Assembly (NCBI GenBank): GCA_036504075.1
Contig: DASXVX010000009.1
Span: 124,001-188,000, forward strand
From: DASXVX01 sp036504075
GTDB taxonomy: Bacteria; Bacillota; Sulfobacillia; Symbiobacteriales; Symbiobacteriaceae
Reading direction: 5' to 3'
DNA: 64,000 nt
The position numbers were made by a program, and so were the translations under genes. Positions 41,091 to 49,839 of the stretch are shown here, in pieces (positions within the stretch are counted from its first letter, which is position 1; the number at the start of each line of letters is the position of its first letter). The notes beneath the pieces are model-generated. The model made no database searches and was not told the origin of the DNA. It saw only the letters and a program-made list of their open reading frames with translations.

Positions 41091-42986
41091 TCAGACCGTA
41101 GGCAGCAGCGTTTTCGCCCAGGACAGCTGCAGCGCATCCAGCTTGCCGCCGGTCGGCACGCCGGCCTGGTTCCAGCCCGCCATGGCGTAGTAGGCGTCCA
41201 GGGCGGCTTCCAGCTCCGCGCGGGTCACCTTGAGTCCCCGGGACGGCCCGTCCGGAATCGCTTCGAAAAGCCGGTCCGGCAGCCGGTCGTCGGCCCGGGT
41301 CAAGCCCTCCCGGACGTTGAAGACCTTCATCAGGTTGATGCGCCGCTCGCCCGCCTGCATCAGTTCGAAAAGCGAGCAGTCCCAGCCGTAGGCGGCCTTC
41401 AGCAGCGCCACCACGTCGTTGGGCCCGAAAACCTGCCAGGCCGGTCCCCACACGAACTGGCAGAGTCCTAACGTATCGGTGATGGAATAGAACTGCTGGG
41501 TCACCAGCGCAAAGCGGACTTTGTCCAGTGAGAGCTCCGTGGCGTCCATCATCGGGAACTGGCCGACCTGGTTGAGCGGCTTGCGCATCCAGTGGTCCAT
41601 GGGGAAAGCGGTCACAAAATCGTGTTCGGACGACTGGTGGTCGGCGCCGAACGGGTTGACGGCATAAATCAGGGCCAGCGAGCGCTTTACCCGCGGCATG
41701 TGCGCCGGCAGGTCGTTGCCCTTTACGGCGACGACGTACTGCTCTGCGCCCCGGCCGAGCTGTCTGGCGGCCCGGGCGGTGCCTTCTGCCAGCAGGTCGC
41801 CGATGAATTCCCGGTGGGCGATGCGTTTTACCAGCCGGAGCATGGCGGCGGCGTTGCCCCACTTCAGGTCAGGATCGCCGGTATCGGCGGCAGTGAGAAT
41901 CCCTTTTTCGACCATTTCCATAGCGAAGGCGACGGTGGCGCCGCAGGAGATGGTGTCCAGGCCGTACATGTTGCAGAGCTGATTGGCCTCGGCGACGGCG
42001 GTCAGGTCATCGATGCCGCAGTAAGAACCGAAGGTGGCGATGGTCTCGTACTCGGGCCCGCCGTATTTGGGATCAACCCGGCCGTCGACCGCTACGACCC
42101 GCTTACATTTGACGGCGCAGGAGTAGCAGGTGTCGCGCTCTTTCAGAATGGTGTCGTACATGGTTTCGCCGCTGATTTTCTCGGCGGTCGTGAAGTGGCC
42201 GGTCTGGAACGCTCGGGTGGGCAGGCCGCCCGCCTCGTTCTGGGCGTTGACGGCGCCGGCGGTGCCGTACTTGCCGAGCCCAGTCACCTCCGGGTTTTCC
42301 TTCAGCCGGGCGGTGATGGAGGAGGCCAGGGCCTTGACGCCTTCCGGGTCCACCAGGTGGGCACGCTTCGTGCCGCGCACGGCGATCGCCTTGAGCTGCT
42401 TGGCGCCCATGACGGCGCCCATGCCGGTGCGCCCGTTGGCCCGGTTGAGCATCGAGATCACGGCGGCAAAGCGGACGAGATTCTCGCCGGCCGGCCCGAT
42501 CTGAATCACTTCGGCCTTGGGGTCGAACTCGGCGTGAATCGCATCCAGGGCTTCGCCGGTGATCTTGCCCCAGAGGTGGTCCGCCGGGCGAAGGTCGGCC
42601 TTGTCGTTATGAATGGCGAGGTAGACCGGCCGTTCCGATCGACCCCGGACGAGGATCGCGTCCCAGCCGGCCTTCTTCAGCTCGGCGGGGAAGTAGCCGC
42701 CGGACTGAGAGTCGCCGATGGCGCCGGTCAGGGGAGACTTGGCGGCAATCGTCATCCGGCTGATGCCTGCGATGGGCAGGTTGGCCAGCGGGCTGACGGC
42801 GCAGACCAGGATGTTGTCCGGCCCAAGGGGGTCGGCCCCGGCCGGCATCTCCTGCAGCAGCAGGTAGGTCGCCAGAGCGCTCCCGCCGGGGTAGAGGCGG
42901 TAGATCGATTCTGGCAGGACCCTGGCTGTCACGGTCCCCTTCGTCAAGTCGACATCCAGGTAAGCGGCGTCGCCGATTGAGCGCAC
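41091..42986 (-). CDS. aor: aldehyde:ferredoxin oxidoreductase (tungsten enzyme family)
   Basis: A 631-residue AOR-family protein of the usual length. The N-terminal domain (SPLANLPIAGISRMTIAAKSP, TGAIGDSQSGGYFPAELKKA) binds the pterin. The [4Fe-4S] Cys cluster is DTCYSCAVKC with the distant Cys in DTLGLCQFVWG. GRTGMGAVMGAKQLKAIAVRG is the family signature. It oxidises aldehydes to acids with ferredoxin, using tungsto- or molybdopterin. GTG at 42986 follows AGGAGGG. A mosaic repeat array lies just upstream. Confidence 0.92.
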   Translation of the reverse strand: MRSIGDAAYLDVDLTKGTVTARVLPESIYRLYPGGSALATYLLLQEMPAGADPLGPDNILVCAVSPLANLPIAGISRMTIAAKSPLTGAIGDSQSGGYFPAELKKAGWDAILVRGRSERPVYLAIHNDKADLRPADHLWGKITGEALDAIHAEFDPKAEVIQIGPAGENLVRFAAVISMLNRANGRTGMGAVMGAKQLKAIAVRGTKRAHLVDPEGVKALASSITARLKENPEVTGLGKYGTAGAVNAQNEAGGLPTRAFQTGHFTTAEKISGETMYDTILKERDTCYSCAVKCKRVVAVDGRVDPKYGGPEYETIATFGSYCGIDDLTAVAEANQLCNMYGLDTISCGATVAFAMEMVEKGILTAADTGDPDLKWGNAAAMLRLVKRIAHREFIGDLLAEGTARAARQLGRGAEQYVVAVKGNDLPAHMPRVKRSLALIYAVNPFGADHQSSEHDFVTAFPMDHWMRKPLNQVGQFPMMDATELSLDKVRFALVTQQFYSITDTLGLCQFVWGPAWQVFGPNDVVALLKAAYGWDCSLFELMQAGERRINLMKVFNVREGLTRADDRLPDRLFEAIPDGPSRGLKVTRAELEAALDAYYAMAGWNQAGVPTGGKLDALQLSWAKTLLPTV

Positions 42987-43045
42987 AAGAATCCCTCCTG
43001 ACAGGTAACCGTCATCGCGAATCAGAGCATCAGTACTGTGCAGAG

Positions 43046-43328
43046 AACGCGTCCGGTGCTTGACCAATAGATGTCAGTACGATATCAGGGACCGCGTCCG
43101 GTGCTTGCAGATAGATGAGTGTATCATGACAGTGACCGCGTCCGGTGCTTGCAGATGGATGAGGGTATCATGACAGTGAACGCGTCGGGTGCTTGCAGAT
43201 AGATGACAGTACTCCAAAGAGAACGCGTCCGGTATCTCGCGATAGATGTCAGTACCATGACAGTGAACGCGTCCGGTATCAAAAGAGAGAAGACAGTACT
43301 CCAAAGAGACCACGTCCGGTACTTGCCG
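43046..43328. repeat. mosaic array of seven ~44-bp repeats
   Basis: Seven units with starts at 43046, 43091, 43135, 43179, 43222, 43266 and 43309 (spacing 43-45). Each begins with a near-constant A(A/C)CGCGTCCGGT. The rest is assembled from alternative modules: GCTTGCAGATAGATGA or ATCTCGCGATAGATG, then TATCATGACAGTG or AGTACTCCAAAGAG. No continuous frame, no constant-repeat/unique-spacer pattern. It fills most of the 348-base gap (42987-43334) between the AOR and serine dehydratase genes. Confidence 0.85.
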
Positions 43329-43334
43329 GTCGCC

Positions 43335-44933
43335 TTACACCCCATCCTCCGGAAACTGGACCTGGACCCAGTTCTGGAACTGCCCCATGAGCCGCTCCCC
43401 CGTTGGGGTCGTGGCACACCCGCCCAGGGCGGTGCAGCGCAGTTCCCGGGGCATCGCCTTGCCCACCGCCAGCATCGCCGTGGCCACTTCGTCGAACGGA
43501 ATCAGCCCCCGGTAGCCGCCCAGAATCATGTCCGCCGAGGTGTAGGCGTTGCCGCAGCCCATGGCGTTCTTGCCGAAGCACGGCACCTGGACCAGGCCCG
43601 CGACCGGGTCGCAGATCATGCCCAGCGAGTTCTGCATGGCCACCGAGGCCGCTTCTTCAGCCTGCCGGGCGGTGCCGCCCGCCAGTTCCACCAGCGCGGC
43701 CGCCGCCATCGCCGACGCCACGCCGACTTCGGCCTGGCAGCCGGCGACCTCCGCCGCAAACGTCGCCTTGCGGGCCACAATCAGCCCGGCGCCGCCGGCG
43801 GCCCAGAGCGCCTTGCGCATCTGCTCGTCGGTCGAACCCAACTGTTCAGCCGCCGCCGCCAGCACCCCCGGCACAACGCCGCAAGAGCCGGCGGTCGGGG
43901 CCGCCACCACCACGCCCATGGCGTTGCTGACCTCCATAACGGCGGTGGAGTAAGCGACCGCCAGGCTGACCGGCCCGCCCAGGAGCCGCCCGGCTGCGAA
44001 CGCCTTGCGAATCTTCGGGGCCGACGGCGCAAACAGGCTGGCCGTCATCGTCAGTTCGTCGGTGAGGCCCCGCTGCACGGCGGCCTTCATCACGTTCCAG
44101 ATGCGGGCCATATGTGCGTCCGCCCGTTCGACGGACCAGCCCGAGCGGTTCAGCTCGTAGGCCAGGGCGGCCTCGCCGAAAGTCTTGCCGTTCGCCTCCG
44201 CCCAGGCCACCATTTCGGTGGCGCCGGGGAAGAGGGGGGAGGCAGCCGGGTTGGCCGCCACCGGCACCACCGGCGCCGCCGTACCCGCCCAGCGCACGCC
44301 GGGCAGCAAAGCGACCAGCGCCTGCAGCCCGTCCGGGAGCGGTCCATGGAGCTTGGCGTTGACCAGCGTCCCCGCGCCAGCCGCCACGACCGTATGGGAC
44401 CAGACGCCGACGCCAACCCGTTCCAAAAGCGGGGCGACGGTGGCCCAGAGGCCGGCCTCGCCTGCCGCCAAAAGCTCAAAGTCATCCCCCGCCAGGAGCA
44501 CCGGGTAGTGGCCCACCCGGTCCACCTGCATCATGCCGCCGCCCGTGGAGGCGCCCTGAACGTCCACCTGCCGCCCGCTGACGCCCGTAAGCTCCAGTCG
44601 GGTGGTGTTCGGGTGTTCGGCGCCTGCCAACGGCGAGACCACAAAACGGACGGCAACGCCCCGGGCTTTCGCCAGTTCCGGCGCTTTGCCCAGGTCGGGG
44701 TTCGAAGGTTCCAGGCCCAGAAGGCCGCCGGTGTAGCCCCGGTCGCTCCCCTGGCCCCGATAAGTCAGGGCCAGGGAGCCGCCGGGGTCAAAGCTGACCA
44801 CGGCCGACGCCGGTTCTTCGCCCAGCAACTGTCGGGCCATCAGCGCCAGCCGGGTCGTCCCGGCGGTATGCGAGCTGGACGGACCGACCATGATCGGCCC
44901 CAGCACGTCGTTCAGAATCGACAGCTTCGGCAA
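43335..44933 (-). CDS. sdaA: L-serine dehydratase, iron-sulfur type, fused beta-alpha chain
   Basis: A 532-residue single-chain enzyme joining the beta domain (GPIMVGPSSSHTAGTTRLAL near the start) and the alpha domain. Iron-sulfur Cys residues appear in APTAGSCGVVPG, MICDPVAGLVQVPCFGKN and further on. It converts serine to pyruvate and ammonia. The TTG at 44933 lies eight bases after GGGGGG; the longer frame shows no family similarity before this point. It follows the liv genes on the same strand after a 205-base gap in which nothing was recognised. Confidence 0.88.
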   Translation of the reverse strand: MPKLSILNDVLGPIMVGPSSSHTAGTTRLALMARQLLGEEPASAVVSFDPGGSLALTYRGQGSDRGYTGGLLGLEPSNPDLGKAPELAKARGVAVRFVVSPLAGAEHPNTTRLELTGVSGRQVDVQGASTGGGMMQVDRVGHYPVLLAGDDFELLAAGEAGLWATVAPLLERVGVGVWSHTVVAAGAGTLVNAKLHGPLPDGLQALVALLPGVRWAGTAAPVVPVAANPAASPLFPGATEMVAWAEANGKTFGEAALAYELNRSGWSVERADAHMARIWNVMKAAVQRGLTDELTMTASLFAPSAPKIRKAFAAGRLLGGPVSLAVAYSTAVMEVSNAMGVVVAAPTAGSCGVVPGVLAAAAEQLGSTDEQMRKALWAAGGAGLIVARKATFAAEVAGCQAEVGVASAMAAAALVELAGGTARQAEEAASVAMQNSLGMICDPVAGLVQVPCFGKNAMGCGNAYTSADMILGGYRGLIPFDEVATAMLAVGKAMPRELRCTALGGCATTPTGERLMGQFQNWVQVQFPEDGV

Positions 44934-45138
44934 GCGCAGAACCCCCCGGGGTATTCTCTTTCTCTCTCTTCGCTGGACACAAGACAAGGGTGTAGGGAGG
45001 GCGGACGGCCGGGGCGAATGGGGGTTTCCGCAGCGACGTTCAAGTCGATCAGTCTGTCGAGAAATCAAAGGAGACTTGGGGAGCAAGGAAGCCCCCAGAA
45101 GCCCAAACCCCGGAAAATGCCCCACCAAAGGCCAAACC

Positions 45139-45852
45139 CTAATGCCCGAGGTACGCTGCCACTACATCCTTGTTCTTGGCCAGCTCCGCCGCCGGCCCTT
45201 CCAGCGTCACGTTTCCCGTTTCGATCACGTACGCCCGGCTCGCCAGCCGCAGCGCCGCTCGGGCGTTCTGCTCCACGACCAGCACGGTCATGCCCTGCTT
45301 GTTGATATCCCGGACCGTCTGCAAAATGAACTGCGTCAGGTTCGGCGCCAGGCCCATGGACGGCTCATCCAACATCAGCAGCTTCGGCCGGCCCATGAGC
45401 GCACGGCCGACCGCCAGCATCTGCTGCTCGCCGCCCGAAAGCGTGCCCGCCAGCTGCGCCCGCCGCTCCAGGAGCCGCGGGAACATGTCGTAAACCCGGG
45501 CCATGTCGTCGCTGATTCGCTGTTTCTGACCCCGGGCCAGGAACGCGCCCAGGACCAGGTTCTCCTCGACCGTAAGCGGGCCAAAAATGTGCCGGCCTTC
45601 CGGCACATGCACGATGCCCAGGGCCACGATCTGTTCGGGCAGCATGCCCGTAATGTTCTGGCCCTGGAACCAGACCTCGCCCACCTTGGGCTTGAGGAGG
45701 CCGGAAATGGTCCGCAGCGTGGTGGACTTGCCGGCGCCGTTGGAGCCCAGCATCGCCACGACTTCGCCTTCCTCGACCTTGAGATCGACGCCCTTCAGGG
45801 CTTCGATCGCACCGTAAAAGGTGTGGACGCCTTTGAGTTCAAGCATCGCCAT
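45139..45852 (-). CDS. livF: branched-chain amino-acid ABC transporter ATPase LivF
   Basis: A 237-residue ATPase of LivF type. Walker A GSNGAGKST, signature LSGGEQQM, Walker B LLMLDEPSMGLAP. It is the second ATPase of an HAAT importer, three bases from livG. Given the adjacent catabolic genes, its ligand may be proline, hydroxyproline or another hydrophobic amino acid rather than Leu/Ile/Val. Confidence 0.93.
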   Translation of the reverse strand: MAMLELKGVHTFYGAIEALKGVDLKVEEGEVVAMLGSNGAGKSTTLRTISGLLKPKVGEVWFQGQNITGMLPEQIVALGIVHVPEGRHIFGPLTVEENLVLGAFLARGQKQRISDDMARVYDMFPRLLERRAQLAGTLSGGEQQMLAVGRALMGRPKLLMLDEPSMGLAPNLTQFILQTVRDINKQGMTVLVVEQNARAALRLASRAYVIETGNVTLEGPAAELAKNKDVVAAYLGH

Positions 45853-45855
45853 GGT

Positions 45856-46626
45856 TTATGCGTCCTCCTCTTCCTTGCCGAGGTAGGCCTCAATCACGGC
45901 GGGGTTGTCCCGCACCTGATCCGGCGTGCCCTCGGCCAGCTTTTCGCCGTGGTCGAGCACCACCAGCCGCTCGGTGACTTTCATAACCATCGCCATGTCG
46001 TGGTCGATGAGGAGGGGGGTGACCCCGGTATTCCGGATCTTGCGGATCAGTTCCATGAGCTCGGACTTCTCCGACGGGTTGAGGCCGGCAGCCGGCTCGT
46101 CCAGGAGGATCACCTTCGGCCGGATCGCCATCGCCCGGGCGATCTCCAGGCGGCGCTGCTGGCCGTACGACAGATTTTTGGCCTGCCGCCGGTAATCCTT
46201 GCCCAGGCCCACGAACTCCAGCCACTGCCGGGACTCTTCGTGGACCGACTTTTCCTCGCGGACCTGTGCGGGCAGGTGGAGCATGGAGTCAAAAATGTTC
46301 GCCTTGGTCCGGCAGTGGGTGCCCGCCATGACGTTCTCTTCGGCGGTCAGGTTCGGGAAGAGCCGCAGGTTCTGGAAGGTCCGGGCCATGCCCAGGGCCG
46401 TCCGCTTGTGCGGCCGCATGCCGTTCACCACCGTGCCGTCAAAGGTGATGGTGCCGGACGTCGGGTGGTAGAACCCGCTGATGCAGTTGAAGACCGAGGT
46501 CTTGCCGGCGCCGTTGGGGCCGATCAGACCGAGAATCTCGCCGGCGTTCAGGTGGAAGGAGAAGCTCCGGATCGCCGTAAGGCCGCCGAATTGCAGCGTT
46601 ACGTCTTTTACGTCGAGCAACGGCAT
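45856..46626 (-). CDS. livG: branched-chain amino-acid ABC transporter ATPase LivG
   Basis: A 256-residue ATPase of LivG type. Walker A GPNGAGKTS, ARTFQNLRLFPNLT Q-loop region, signature LSYGQQRRLEIAR, Walker B VILLDEPAAGLNP, C-terminal extension ending KEEEDA. Start ATG 46626. Part of the five-gene liv cluster. Confidence 0.93.
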   Translation of the reverse strand: MPLLDVKDVTLQFGGLTAIRSFSFHLNAGEILGLIGPNGAGKTSVFNCISGFYHPTSGTITFDGTVVNGMRPHKRTALGMARTFQNLRLFPNLTAEENVMAGTHCRTKANIFDSMLHLPAQVREEKSVHEESRQWLEFVGLGKDYRRQAKNLSYGQQRRLEIARAMAIRPKVILLDEPAAGLNPSEKSELMELIRKIRNTGVTPLLIDHDMAMVMKVTERLVVLDHGEKLAEGTPDQVRDNPAVIEAYLGKEEEDA

Positions 46627-46630
46627 TTGG

Positions 46631-47596
46631 CTACTCCTCCCCCTTCAGGCTGTGCGGAGCGGGCCAGAGGCCCGTCGGCCGGAAGACCATGAGCAGCATG
46701 AGCGCGAGCCCGAAAACCAGGTAGCGCCAGTCGGCAACCGCCCGCAGGAACTCCGGCAGCAGGATCACCAGCGCACCGCCCAGAATGACGCCGGGCACGG
46801 AGCCCAGACCGCCCATGACGACGGCGAGCAGAATCGTGATCGACTGCATGAAGCTGAAGGACATGGGCGAGACGGCGGTCATTTTCACGGCAAAGACGGC
46901 GCCCGTCAGGCCGGCCCAGAACGTACCCGTCACATAGGCCAGCAGACGGTAGCCCAGGGTGTTGATGCCCATGGCTTCGGCGGCATCCTCGTCTTCACGC
47001 AGGCAGGCCCAGGCCCGGCCGATGCGCGATGAGCCCAGACGCGCGATGGCGATCGTGGAGAGCACGAGCACGACGAGCATCAGGTAGTAGAAGTGAATCG
47101 GCTGAACCAGCCGGAACCCGAGAATCGAGGGACCCTGCAGGCCGAAGATGCCGCTGGGGCCGCCGGTCACGTCCAGGTTGTTGGCCGTAATCCGGATGAT
47201 TTCGCCGAACCCCAGGGTCACCAGGGCCAGGTAGTCGCTGCGCAGCCGGAGCACGGTGAAGCCGATCAGCGAGCCCAACAGCATGGCCAGAGCGCCGCCC
47301 AGCGGCATGGCCACCCAGAAGGAGAAGTGGAACTTCTGGGTCAGAATGCCCACGGTATACGCACCCACGGCGAAGTACGCGGCGTAGCCCAGGTCCAGGA
47401 GGCCGGCGTACCCGACCACCACGTTGAGGCCCAGGGCCAGGGTCGTGTAGAACAGAATCTGGAGGCCCACGTCCATGACGTAAGGGCTCTGAACCGAAAG
47501 CGGCATCACGAAGGCCATGGCAAGCAGCAGCACCAGGGCCGCCGGCTTTACAAATTTTATCTGGCTGGGCTTCAGCCACCGGTTGAGCGTCTTCAT
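46631..47596 (-). CDS. livM: branched-chain amino-acid ABC transporter permease LivM
   Basis: A 321-residue permease with about eight to ten hydrophobic segments. It has the LivM pattern VVGYAGLLDLGYAAYFAVGA, RLRSDYLALVTLGFGEIIR, and the coupling region RAWACLREDEDAAEAMGIN. ATG at 47596 sits two bases after the livH stop (47599). Confidence 0.93.
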   Translation of the reverse strand: MKTLNRWLKPSQIKFVKPAALVLLLAMAFVMPLSVQSPYVMDVGLQILFYTTLALGLNVVVGYAGLLDLGYAAYFAVGAYTVGILTQKFHFSFWVAMPLGGALAMLLGSLIGFTVLRLRSDYLALVTLGFGEIIRITANNLDVTGGPSGIFGLQGPSILGFRLVQPIHFYYLMLVVLVLSTIAIARLGSSRIGRAWACLREDEDAAEAMGINTLGYRLLAYVTGTFWAGLTGAVFAVKMTAVSPMSFSFMQSITILLAVVMGGLGSVPGVILGGALVILLPEFLRAVADWRYLVFGLALMLLMVFRPTGLWPAPHSLKGEE

Positions 47597-47598
47597 GA

Positions 47599-48507
47599 CT
47601 ACATTCTCCTCGCGATTTTTTCACCAAGGAGGCCGGTGGGTTTGAAGACCAGGATCAGAATGAGGGCGCCGAAGGCGAAGACGTCCTTCCACTGCCCGCC
47701 CACCGTGCTGGTACCGAACACTTCCAGCAAGCCCAGCAGCATACCGCCGACCATGGCGCCCGGCAGGTTGCCGATGCCGCCCATGACGGAGGCCGTAAAG
47801 GCCTTCAGGCCGACGATAAAGCCCATGAGGAAGCTGACCTGTCCGTAGTAAATGCCGGCCAGAAAGCCGCCGGCGCCTGCCATGATCGATCCCAGGAAGA
47901 AGCCCATGGAGATCATCTTGTCGGTGCCGATGCCCATCAGTTGGGCCGCTTCCCGGTCGAACGCAGTCGCCCGCATGGCCTTGCCCACGGTGGACTTCTC
48001 AATAAAGGCGTTCAGACCGATCATGAGCCCAAGGGCCAGGAAGAAGATCGACAGAGGCGCGTAGCCCACGTGGACGCCGGCCAGGTCGAACCCGGCCCGG
48101 GAGAGCCCCACGGGATAGGTCCGGAACGAGGCGCCCCACGGCTTGAACACCATAGTCGCATTCTCCAGGAACAGCGACATGCCCAGGGCCGTAATGAGGA
48201 GGATGATCTTGGGCGACCCGCGCAGAGGGCGGTACGCGAGCCGTTCCACCGCAGCGCCCACACCGCCGGTGAGGGCCATGGCCAACAGCATGGCGAGCCC
48301 GATGCCAAAGACACCGTTGCCGATGAAGGTCTTGCCGAAGAGCATCAGCAGGCTATAGCCGATGAAGGACCCGATCATGTAGAAGTCGCCATGGGCGAAG
48401 TTAATCAGCCGGATGATCCCGTAAACGATCGAGTAGCCCAGTGCGACCAGTGCGTAGAACGAGCCGATTACCAGCGCATTCAGCAGCTGTGCCAGGATAT
48501 TGGACAC
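47599..48507 (-). CDS. livH: branched-chain amino-acid ABC transporter permease LivH
   Basis: A 302-residue permease. IVYGIIRLINFAHGDFYMIG is the LivH hallmark and RATAFDREAAQLMGIGTDK the coupling helix. GTG at 48507 follows GAGGTGG; the upstream frame extension is rejected. A terminator-like hairpin separates it from livK, probably giving more binding protein than permease. Confidence 0.92.
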   Translation of the reverse strand: MSNILAQLLNALVIGSFYALVALGYSIVYGIIRLINFAHGDFYMIGSFIGYSLLMLFGKTFIGNGVFGIGLAMLLAMALTGGVGAAVERLAYRPLRGSPKIILLITALGMSLFLENATMVFKPWGASFRTYPVGLSRAGFDLAGVHVGYAPLSIFFLALGLMIGLNAFIEKSTVGKAMRATAFDREAAQLMGIGTDKMISMGFFLGSIMAGAGGFLAGIYYGQVSFLMGFIVGLKAFTASVMGGIGNLPGAMVGGMLLGLLEVFGTSTVGGQWKDVFAFGALILILVFKPTGLLGEKIARRM

Positions 48508-48533
48508 AAAAATCCACCTCACGTCAGGATAAC

Positions 48534-48562
48534 GGGGCCCACGACCGGGAGTCGTGGGCCCC
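48534..48562 (-). terminator. hairpin between livK and livH
   Basis: A 12-bp perfect stem (GGGGCCCACGAC) in the livK-livH gap, without a strong T-run. Likely a partial terminator or RNA-stabilising hairpin that favours livK expression. Confidence 0.6.
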
Positions 48563-48580
48563 CATTCGAGGTGCTGGAGA

Positions 48581-49738
48581 CTACATGCCCTGGTTGACGA
48601 CGAACTTGCCGCCCTTGACTTCGAGGACGAGGAAGACACCGTTCTTGCGGTTGCCCTTGTCGTCGAAGGCGACGGCGCCGGTCAGACCGTTGTAGCTGAT
48701 GCCACGGATGGCCTTGGCGACCGCAGCGCGGTCGGTGGAGCCGGCAGCCTTGATGGCGTTGGCGATGATATTGGTGGCGTCATAAGCCTGGGCCGAGTAC
48801 GGGCCGGGCTCGCCATACTTCGCCTTGTACTGCGGGATCCAGTCCTTGGCGGCGGTGAAGTCGCCGGCGGCCGGGGTGGTGGTGCAGAAGGTGCCTTCAG
48901 CGTTGGCGGCACCGGCGATCTCGATGATGGACGGGTCGTTGGAGCCGTCGCCGTACATGATCTTGGCGGTCATGCCGAGGCCCTTGGCCTGCTTGATGAT
49001 CAGGCCGCCTTCAGCGTAGTAGCCGGTCCAGAAGATGGCGTCGGGGCTGGTGCCCTTGATCTTGGTCAGGGTCGTGGTGAAGTCCTTTTCGCCCGGGGTA
49101 ACGACGTCCATGGTCACCGTGGCCTTGCCGGTCAAGGCGGCGTTGGTCAGGTCGGCCAGTTCCTTGGCGTAAGCGGAGTTGTCGTGGATGATGGCGATCT
49201 TCTTGGCGCCCAGCTTGCCGGTGAGGAAGGCGGCAGCGGTCTTGGCCTGGTCGGCGCCGGTCGGGTTCATGAGGTTGATGTTGTCGAACTTCTGATCAGT
49301 CAGCTTGCTGGCGTTGGCGGCCGGGACGACGACGCCGACCTTGGCGTTGTTGTACACGGTCTCAGACGGCAGGAAAGCGCCGGAGCAGTAACCGGAGACG
49401 GAAGCCACGACGTTCAGGGAGACGAGCTTGTTAGCGGCAGCAACGGCCTGGGTGGGGTCGCAGCCATCGTCCTGGACTTCGAGCTTCAGCTTACGGCCGT
49501 TCAGCACGCCGCCCTTGGCGTTGATCTCGTCCATAGCCATCTGGATGGCCTGCTTCATGTCCTGGCCCATCTTTGCGGAGGAACCGGTGATCGGGAACGC
49601 GGCGCCGACGACCACGTCGCTCTTGTCTTCGGCGGGCTTGGTGTCAGCAGCAGGCTTGGCGGCGGAGCATCCGGCGAGGACCAGGAGCGCAAGGGCCATC
49701 AGAGCGGCCATCATGCGGAGCAGAGACTTGGACTTCAT
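48581..49738 (-). CDS. livK: amino-acid ABC transporter substrate-binding lipoprotein LivK
   Basis: A 385-residue binding protein. A lipoprotein signal ends in VLAGC (Cys ~24). Mature domain shows VVVGAAFPITGSSAKMGQDM, the VSGYCSGAFLPSETVY ligand loop and GTSPDAIFWTGYYAEGGLII. Start ATG 49738 (MKSKSLLRMM). The Tyr-Cys-Ser in the ligand loop differs little from generic LivJ/K proteins, so the ligand cannot be deduced from sequence. The adjacent hydroxyproline genes are the best clue. Confidence 0.9.
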   Translation of the reverse strand: MKSKSLLRMMAALMALALLVLAGCSAAKPAADTKPAEDKSDVVVGAAFPITGSSAKMGQDMKQAIQMAMDEINAKGGVLNGRKLKLEVQDDGCDPTQAVAAANKLVSLNVVASVSGYCSGAFLPSETVYNNAKVGVVVPAANASKLTDQKFDNINLMNPTGADQAKTAAAFLTGKLGAKKIAIIHDNSAYAKELADLTNAALTGKATVTMDVVTPGEKDFTTTLTKIKGTSPDAIFWTGYYAEGGLIIKQAKGLGMTAKIMYGDGSNDPSIIEIAGAANAEGTFCTTTPAAGDFTAAKDWIPQYKAKYGEPGPYSAQAYDATNIIANAIKAAGSTDRAAVAKAIRGISYNGLTGAVAFDDKGNRKNGVFLVLEVKGGKFVVNQGM

Positions 49739-49839
49739 TCGCAAAGTCACTCCTTCTAGGTGGTTGATCCCCTATGTGATGCGGGCAAGCCCGCCCGGGT
49801 CCGCTACAGGGTGTCCTGCGCCAGGAAACATGCGGGGCG

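Noticed and set aside
43046..43328. CRISPR array
   Set aside because: Only a ~9-12-bp core is constant; the rest is made of a few recurring modules rather than unique spacers, and no cas gene is near.
44934..45138. T-box or other leader before the serine dehydratase gene
   Set aside because: No specifier/antiterminator-like conserved T-box sequence (TGGNACCGCG-type) and no terminator were visible.
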